This document shows positions 57,940 through 64,000 of a stretch of 64,000 bases of DNA, piece after piece. The position numbers were made by a program, and so were the translations under genes. The number at the start of each line of letters is the position of its first letter. The stretch's first letter is position 1. Origin of the DNA: Polytrichum commune (taxonomy: Eukaryota > Streptophyta > Polytrichopsida > Polytrichales > Polytrichaceae); the NCBI GenBank assembly GCA_950295325.1, contig OX485807.1, forward strand, positions 2,606,501 through 2,670,500, in the 5' to 3' direction. The notes beneath the pieces were generated by a model that was not told where the DNA came from, made no database searches, and saw nothing but the letters and a program-made list of their open reading frames with translations.

Positions 57940-57970
57940 CTGCACAAAACAAGATGTCAGTGTTGCACAT

Positions 57971-58050
57971 AATACGAACGCACGTTCGTAAATTGAGTAT
58001 GTAACTGAAGTTTTCATGAATCTAACACTTTACGAACGTTCGTTCGTAAA
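57971..58050. repeat. Two unit 2 palindromes in the D-C intron
   Basis: 57971-57992 (spacer CA) and 58029-58050 (spacer TT). The intron is only 116 bp (57940-58055), so the two sites fill over a third of it. The second overlaps the last base of the GTGAGT donor. Confidence 0.93.
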
Positions 58051-58055
58051 CTCAC

Positions 58056-59348
58056 CTTCCATTGGGGAGACTGGTTCTTGGCGTTCTCCCTTTCCTTTGG
58101 TGGGCATCCGTGTGCCACCCAGACGTCTCTGGCAGCCACTATGTTAGCCGCCCACGAAGCCTCGAACGCCTTGATTTTGTTCCCCGAGTTCAGGAAGGTT
58201 GAAATCTTGCGCAGCTTGTCCCAATCGTCCGACCAGACCAAGAACGCCTTCCAGTATCGCAGGTCAGCCTTCAGCTCGTGCTGGAAGTTGTCGTCCTTGA
58301 GGATCTGTTGCGACGCCTCCAAGCTGTGTTGACCATCTATAATCCAGAATTCTCCATTCTGGATTCGCGGCCAATCCACCTCTGTCGGTCGGGATGTCAG
58401 CCCCTTGGGCATGACGCAGACTGTCTGTCTATCCCACTTGACGTTATTCATGAGGTTGTTTATCTGCCACTTCACCCCACCGCTCTCGCGAGACCTTACC
58501 ACCCACTTGTTGGGTGACTTTTCGCACTTGAAGCAGTCCACGTTGAACGTGAAGTGGCGCCCCATGGGCCAGCAATCCTTCGAGTAATTATTGAAATCTC
58601 GTAGGATCTTCGTTGCCTTCACCGCATCTGGATTCTCACCCTTCTTTAAAGGGGTTGGCATCACGGGAGGAGAGCTCACCTCAGCGCCCTCTGTTACCCC
58701 AGACCTCTCCATTTCGTCCCGGGACCTCTTCGATGGCGTGGAATGTCGGTTGGGACCCTCCGTCACCCTGCTCGCGGAAGGCACCGGCTTGGGTGCACTT
58801 CTCGATCCTCCTGCCCCGGATGCGGATGGTTTCCGTGGGCTCTTCTTCTTCTTGTTGGCTTCCGCGACCGCGCTATTGTACTTGGAGATATTCAAGGAGA
58901 GCGCGGCCAACTTCCTTGCTGTCCAGTACGAGCTCAGGGCGTACTTCGTGAAGAGGTCCTTGAGGAAGTGTTTGGCATCAGCCACTACGTTATTTTCCGC
59001 GTATGTGTAGGAGAAACTATGTCTCCTGTACTCTAACAATAGGTTAATGTGATCCTTCTTGTTTTTCATGTCTAGAATCACATAATCTCCTTGTGCCTCA
59101 ATTGATTCTACTTCCCAAGTCTTCATCTGCACCCATTGCTCTGGCTGGTCCGGCGTCGTTTCCAGCTCGTATGTGAAGCGAAGACAGAAAAGACCGTCTG
59201 ATGTCTTCTCTGGCAGTGCCGTCCATTCCCCTATGAAGTCCTCTTTGGGGACATAATTATCGTTTCCGTTGGGGTCGGACACTGACTCTGGTAGTTGATC
59301 TATCTGCACTGCGAACATCTCAATGGCGCTTCTGCTCGGTCTGGCCAT
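58056..59348 (-). CDS. Unit 2 exon D: ParB/DGQHR-like domain, intact
   Basis: 431 codons from the ATG at 59348, which directly follows an acceptor (TGCTCTGCAG), to donor GTGAGT at 58055. The N-terminus (MARPSRSAIEMFAVQID) leads into a beta-rich region with WEVESIEAQGDYVIL, equivalent to WEVASVQSLGDY in unit 1. A Lys/Ser/Pro-rich linker with a possible nuclear signal (NKKKKSPRKPS) follows. At residues 335-345 it reads WIIDGQHSLEA, the DGQHR/ParB-like signature, preceded by VCMPKGL and followed by RKISTFLNSGNKIKAF. In ParB-type proteins this motif region binds nucleotide. No in-frame stop, unlike unit 1. Candidate reader of the unit 2 palindromes, by inference. Confidence 0.7.
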
Positions 59349-59378
59349 CTGCAGAGCACATAAACATTTAGTATTGTG

Positions 59379-59946
59379 TTTACGAACGAGCGTTCGTAAT
59401 TGACAAAGCAAATCATATACACTAATCATTGAACTCTGGCTATGGATACCCGTGAGAAGTTGTAATGATGTCTTCGCTGATTTCATTTACGAACGATCGT
59501 TCGTAAAGAATGTGGTTGCTAAGGTGTATTTGACACAAGTTTACGAACGTGCGTTCGTATTGTTTCTAAACAAGTCCACGAGTTGTCCAGGGTTATCTAA
59601 TTTCCACGAGGGTTGTTCGAATTTCCATGAGCATCTTCTAAATAGGTGAATTAATACTTTAGTTCTTATTTACGAACGTGCGTTCGTAAATAATGCTACT
59701 TGGAAATGCAGACAATTACCATGAAGGGTTTGGTATATTGTTATAGTTTGTGATTACGAACGTTCGTTCGTATTTTTGTATGTGTAATTGGATTTGAGGA
59801 TTTTCTGATGTACAGGGTATAGACGAATATACGAACGTGCGTTCGTAAAAATGGAGGGTGAGGTGCGTATTTACGAACGCACATTCGTATATGTTTGTGG
59901 GGTAAGGCATGTATTCACGCCACATTTACGAACGAACGTTCGTAAA
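59379..59946. repeat. Palindrome cluster in the 5' leader intron of unit 2 (8 sites)
   Basis: 59379-59400 (AG), 59486-59507 (AT), 59539-59560 (TG), 59669-59690 (TG), 59753-59774 (TT), 59828-59849 (TG), 59870-59891 (CA), 59925-59946 (AA). In the last one the arms extend to 15 bp (59920-59951). They lie in the predicted leader intron 59349-60290, matching the position of the unit 1 array. Confidence 0.92.
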
Positions 59947-60290
59947 TGTGGTCATCTGGGATTAGGAAATGGTATATTTATTTATGTACATATATATCCG
60001 TACATATACGTATACATATACGTATACATACGTATGAATGTTGGTATGAATGTTGCAATCTGCCATTGTTCATGATCCTGCAACTCGTGATCAGATTGAT
60101 GAAACACAAGTGAAAAATGGAATCAGAACAAAATTGCGAGTCAGTGATTGATAGTTCAGAATGAAGAGGAAAGTGTTATTTCATACAAAACATGACATAC
60201 CTCATAATGCAGAAAACAAATCACAAGGAATTCATCAAACAACAATTTCAGATTGTGAAGGAGTGATTTGTAAAGGAAACCTGTACTCAC

Positions 60291-60360
60291 ATTGAATTGT
60301 TGCACACAAATCCTCCTGCCTTCACTTTGTCACACTCTCAATCCTTCACAACTTATATGC
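60291..60360 (-). promoter_or_regulatory. Unit 2 leader exon and possible TATA box
   Basis: On the minus strand a consensus donor (AATTCAAT then GTGAGTACAG) at 60290 ends a predicted 5' non-coding exon. CATATAAG at about 60351-60360 lies at a suitable distance upstream to act as a TATA box. The transcription start would be near 60325. This is inference from motifs only. Confidence 0.4.
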
Positions 60361-60392
60361 AAATCCTACACAAACCCTGATGTACACAACTC

Positions 60393-60670
60393 ACAAGCTT
60401 CACAAAACTCAAGCTTTCTGAAGCTCTCAAGCTCTCAAGCTCTCAAGCTTTCTGAAACTCTCAAGCTCTCAACCTCAAACTCAAGCTCTCAAGCTTTCTA
60501 AAACTCAAGCTCTCAAGCTTTCTAAAACTCTAAACCTCTCAAGCTTTCTAAAACTCTCTACCTCTCAATCTTTCTAAAACTCAAGCTCTCAAGCTTTCTA
60601 AAACTCTAAACCTCTCAAGCTTTCTATAACTCTCAACCTCTCAACCTTTCCTACTCTCAAGCTTTCCTAT
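60393..60670. repeat. CTCTCAAGCTTTCTAAAA repeat upstream of unit 2 gene
   Basis: Tandem degenerate units of ACTCAAGCTCTCAAGCTTTCT with periods of about 18-30 bp. It occupies the position of the 60-bp CTCTCAAA repeats upstream of unit 1, and the core CTCTCAA is common to both. Confidence 0.75.
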
Positions 60671-60899
60671 TCTCAAGGTTCTGACAACACAACAAAACAA
60701 CATTCACAATGAGGCTCTAAAATTGGCAAGGGCTTCGCCGCACCTAAGAGCTCCTCTCCTCCTCTGCTCCAAATGACAAATGAGGAGGAGAGAGAGGGGC
60801 GCGGGGAGGTAGCCGGCGCCGCTAGGGTTTCCAAGCGGCGGCCACGTGGCTAGTGGCCACTGGCGAGGGCTGGGATGGGGGAGGGGGATGGTGTCGCGC

Positions 60900-61690
60900 A
60901 CCTCTCCATGAGGAGTGCCCGAAACACCATGGGCACAAGGGGGACCCCGGAGTGACACCCGGGACTTGTGGCGCCGTTGGTGAGAGGGCCCAAGTTATCC
61001 TAGTGTGGGTGAGGGCCCCAGGCGTTGGGAACGCCTCCCACCCACGGAGACTAGGAGGCACAAGGGTAAGGCCATGAGCTATGCGTAGCTCATGGCGTGG
61101 TGATTCTAGGAAGCTCAAGATCACCTCAAGCGGAGGTGTGAGCTAGGAGTTATGGCCACTTGAGTGGGGCGCTGTCCCGGGACAGCGCCCTGGTACAGCA
61201 GTGCCTGGGAGTGATTCCCGGGACTGCCAAGGTTCAAACAGGCATAATGTCGTCAATACTTGCCTGAATGGGGCAAGTGAGGCGTCCATCGGCATCTATG
61301 TGAAGCGTAGATGAAGATGGAGTGGTCGCTTGTTAGTATGAGACATCATACAAGGATGTTATGATGGTCTGAAGCTGCTGGGGGCTTCTAGGCCCAGCGG
61401 CTAAGGGAAAGTGTCCACTCGGCCCCAACTCTTGGTGGAGAGACAAGAGGTTTGTTGACGGTGGGGTAGGGGCCCCGCGTGAAGTCCTAGAGGCTTATAT
61501 GGGTGAGGTGGTGTGGCCTCACCCACCCGGAAGTCCACATTGGGGAAATGGGTTACCGATTAAGGGGTGAGTCCCGAAAGCAAAGTAGGAGGGTTGGTTC
61601 CCTCCTATGAACTATTGGTCCGGGGTAAGAGGAGCTATCCATTAGCATGGCGGAATGCGAAGGGTTAGCGCTCGTAACCTTTGCTAGAAA
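60900..61690. other. GC-rich non-coding block with inverted repeats
   Basis: No gene recognised. It contains a perfect 24-bp palindrome at 61167-61190 (arm GGGCGCTGTCCC), an inverted repeat at 61072-61095 (arm CCATGAGCTA, 4-bp loop), and several CCCGGGAC-type motifs. Confidence 0.5.
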
Positions 61691-61737
61691 CGAAAATTGG
61701 CAAGATTATTAAGGGACCTAGCAAGGGTTGCGACAGA

Positions 61738-61995
61738 TGGGGATGTGGGATGGGGATGTGGGATGGGGATGTGGGATGGGGAGGGGGAGGGGGATGGGGA
61801 TGTGGGATGGGGATGGGGATGGGGATGGGGATGTGGGATGGGGATGGGGATGGGGAATGGGAATGGGGAGGGGATGAGGATGGGAGGGGATGGGGAGGGG
61901 ATGGGAGGGGATGGGGAGGGGATGGGAAGGGGAGGGGATGGGGAGGGGATGGGATGAGGATGGGATGGGAGAAGGGGAGGGGGAGGGGATGGGGA
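61738..61995. repeat. GGGATG minisatellite
   Basis: About 260 bp of GGGATG, GGGATGT and GGGAGG units on the plus strand, strongly purine-rich. The ORFs on both strands here are products of the repeat. Confidence 0.95.
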
Positions 61996-62039
61996 TGAGG
62001 GGATACCATGGGGACATGGAGGGATGAGGGTTCAGGAAA

Positions 62040-64000
62040 AATGAAATAGGAGATGGGAGGAGCTTAGTTTAGGGACATAAATTTGACTTTCCGTATCCCC
62101 TTAGTACCTCGACATATGGATTCCTTGTAAACATATTTTAGAAAAGTATGTTCAGATAATTTGTATTTAACAATTCATGTCATTTAGTAGGTTTTCGATG
62201 AAGAATCCACCCCCAAGATGCAAATGTCGTTTTCATGAACGAGACATCTTTAAAGTTCTTCAATGGTTCCTCAAATAAATATTACATATATAAATGACTC
62301 AATTTAAATTGTGGAGAGGGGCTATCTGATTCTCCACAAGAGGTGGATGAAAATTCAATTTTCAATACGATGTCATTAATTTCATGAGGTGTTAGCTTGA
62401 ACCACCCTTAATATGATATTTAGTGTTAGATACTCTAAATACAAACGTATAGTACACTAAATATCACTAACCCTATGAAGGTAACTACTATTCATTGCGA
62501 ACTCAAACACTTAATGTCAACTATAATGGTAATATGTGGATGTCGCATGCACAAATTTTGTGTAAGGAAATTAATATGGAAAAAACAATTAACAATGATA
62601 AAAGCATAAAGGACATGGTAGTAGGAAATGTGGTGGCCCATTTAATATGTCCAACACTAATTATCAAAGAATTGAAATTTAGTGTTGACCATGATAGCGT
62701 AACAACACTATATTATACAATCAAACACTAAATATCATATTTAGTGTAGTGTATTTTAGCCATGTGGTCGCATGTTTTGCTAGTAGTATCAATTGATAGT
62801 ATGAGCTTCCCATAAATTAAGTTAGTGCGATATGGATTATTTAGGAGTCGATATTGTTTGTGTATATAATGCATTGAAGTAACGATCTAAACCCTAAGCC
62901 CGCAAACTACATAGACAACTCTTTCACAAACTCTATACCCAAACCCCAAACCCCAAACCCCAAACCCTAAACCCTACATCTTTTTATCTTACCAACCTTT
63001 CTTATATATGGCCATGTTGTGGTCGCATCATGTCAAAATGGTCTACCAATGTTGGTTCGATTGGAAATTGCTTTATTTGGGTCATAGCAACTATAATAAT
63101 CTAGACTCATGCCAATAATTGTCATTTTGATATAAAACATTGGTTTAGGGGGTGAAGAGTGAATTTTGAAATGCTAGCCCTTTCACCTTAATAGTTTTGA
63201 GTGCAATTTGATCACACAATACACACTTAGTCTTATTATAACATAAATGGTATAAGACTTCAAATTAAATCAACAGTTAAGCTATGGTCATGCACATACT
63301 TCTTGTTGCAAATAATACAAATATATAATTGTAAGTGCATACTATTGTATGCACCATTCCAAATTCGTTATCCATTTCCACACCATGGTGGACCTAAAGT
63401 GAATTTCCAATAGGACGTCAAGTCATTTAATTAGGTGTCAACTTGAACTAACGATCGAATACTAGTGCATTAAACTTTAATTTTCACCAATGATGAATTG
63501 TAACAATGATTCATATTAATATGGGCCGATGTTTGGTGAGCCTCCAGTTCCAAATGTCCTCAATCTACCTAGCACAAGCCATTATGGATTAAGCGACTTT
63601 TTATTGGTATTCATGCACTTGGTGACCATATTACAAGCATTTTTTTTATGTGAATCATATGATACCTACAATTTTAGGGGATTCCACAATATGTTCTTAG
63701 CCACTCTTACCTCATTGTGTGTGTGAATATATATATCACTTAGACCTTCATCAATTCACTTGGACTTCACACCTTAGTCGCAAATAATTTAATACTCAAT
63801 GTTAACCCATCAACCTATATATATATAATATAATAACCCATATATAAAATAGTAAAATAGTAAAATAGTAAAATATACATATAAATATAGACATATAGAC
63901 ATATTTTCGTGCGACCTTGGTAACAACTAAGGTGTGCGACGGATTTATAGATTTACAATATGTTGCGTGCACGCAAGACATGTTCCATACATAATGCTAT
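62040..64000. other. AT-rich DNA without recognised genes
   Basis: No convincing coding region. Contains a telomere-like tract of CCCCAAA and CCCTAAA units at 62941-62977 and an AAAATAGT tandem repeat at 63846-63875. Confidence 0.5.

Larger units (their letters stand above)
52096..60900 (-). mobile_element. Unit 2: mobile-element-like unit with its own palindrome family
   Basis: Starts with the shared terminus inside an LTR fragment. It contains a complete minus-strand gene of six coding exons (52448-59348) plus a 5' non-coding exon, 20 palindromes with arm TTTACGAACG, and a CT-rich repetitive 5' region. All exons are open and phase 0, so the gene looks intact: about 1596 residues ending in the FCP1-like exon, or about 1635 if exons A1/A2 are used. 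The right border is not defined. No transposase is recognised. Confidence 0.62.

Noticed and set aside
23615-60900. Calling the palindromes true parS sites
   Set aside because: The geometry and the ParB-like motif are suggestive, but arm sequences do not match bacterial parS and no binding is shown.
52096-60900. Interpreting the units as MULE/VANDAL elements
   Set aside because: No MuDR-type transposase or VANC-like protein is recognised; only the logic of private motifs is similar.
61665-62017. Proline/serine/histidine-rich and glycine-rich ORFs
   Set aside because: Products of the GGGATG minisatellite read in different frames.

Overview
The window looks like nuclear DNA of a land plant. 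It has a receptor-like kinase gene split into small symmetric leucine-rich-repeat exons, copia and gypsy retrotransposons, hAT transposase relics, short interstitial tracts of the plant telomere repeat (TTTAGGG/CCCTAAA), and GT-AG introns. The lineage cannot be fixed by eye. Most of the window is repeat-derived.

Layout. 1-1318: right-hand end of a mobile unit (unit 3) with a partial ORF, two degenerate palindromes and a terminal sequence. 1321-5762: copy A of a dispersed repeat carrying a hAT relic. 5763-7980: decayed copia element, minus strand. 8400-18614: a many-exon LRR receptor-like kinase, minus strand, the only conventional host gene I see. 19023-21731: copy B of the dispersed repeat, then hAT fragments and two unrecognised ORFs to 23503. 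23615 to about 32350: unit 1. 33091-35361: AT-rich DNA with a relict terminus and a tandem duplication. 35362-45303: gypsy-type element with 2.85-kb LTRs, a gag-protease remnant and a nested solo LTR of another family. 45304-51740: copia relic, low-complexity DNA, a 343-bp MITE-like insertion, a broken SWIM zinc-finger ORF. 51741-52093: LTR fragment. 52096 to about 60900: unit 2. 60900-64000: GC-rich palindromic DNA, a GGGATG satellite, then AT-rich DNA.

The outstanding system is units 1 and 2. Each holds one large minus-strand gene with the same architecture: a 5' non-coding exon, then coding exons D (ParB/DGQHR-like motif), C (resembling a degenerate beta-class DNA methyltransferase), B (disordered acidic/Pro-rich linker with coiled coil) and a terminal FCP1-like HAD-fold exon. 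Two further exons (A1/A2) just downstream can only be reached by splicing. Every coding exon is phase 0. The two genes have diverged widely in protein sequence.

Each unit is studded with its own palindrome of identical geometry, 10-bp arm, 2-bp variable spacer, 10-bp arm: 15 copies with arm GTTTGGGTCG in unit 1, 20 copies with arm TTTACGAACG in unit 2, and no crossover. They sit in the same four introns of both genes, and a site lies 5-28 nt after every D, C and B splice donor. Both units start with a terminal sequence (core AACACTATATTCG) that also ends unit 3 in inverse orientation, which carries a third, degenerate 10-2/3-10 palindrome. This suggests a family of mobile or selfish elements whose DNA-binding (ParB-like) product and binding sites co-diverge. 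Function is inference; the gene structure, site counts and positions are read from the sequence.
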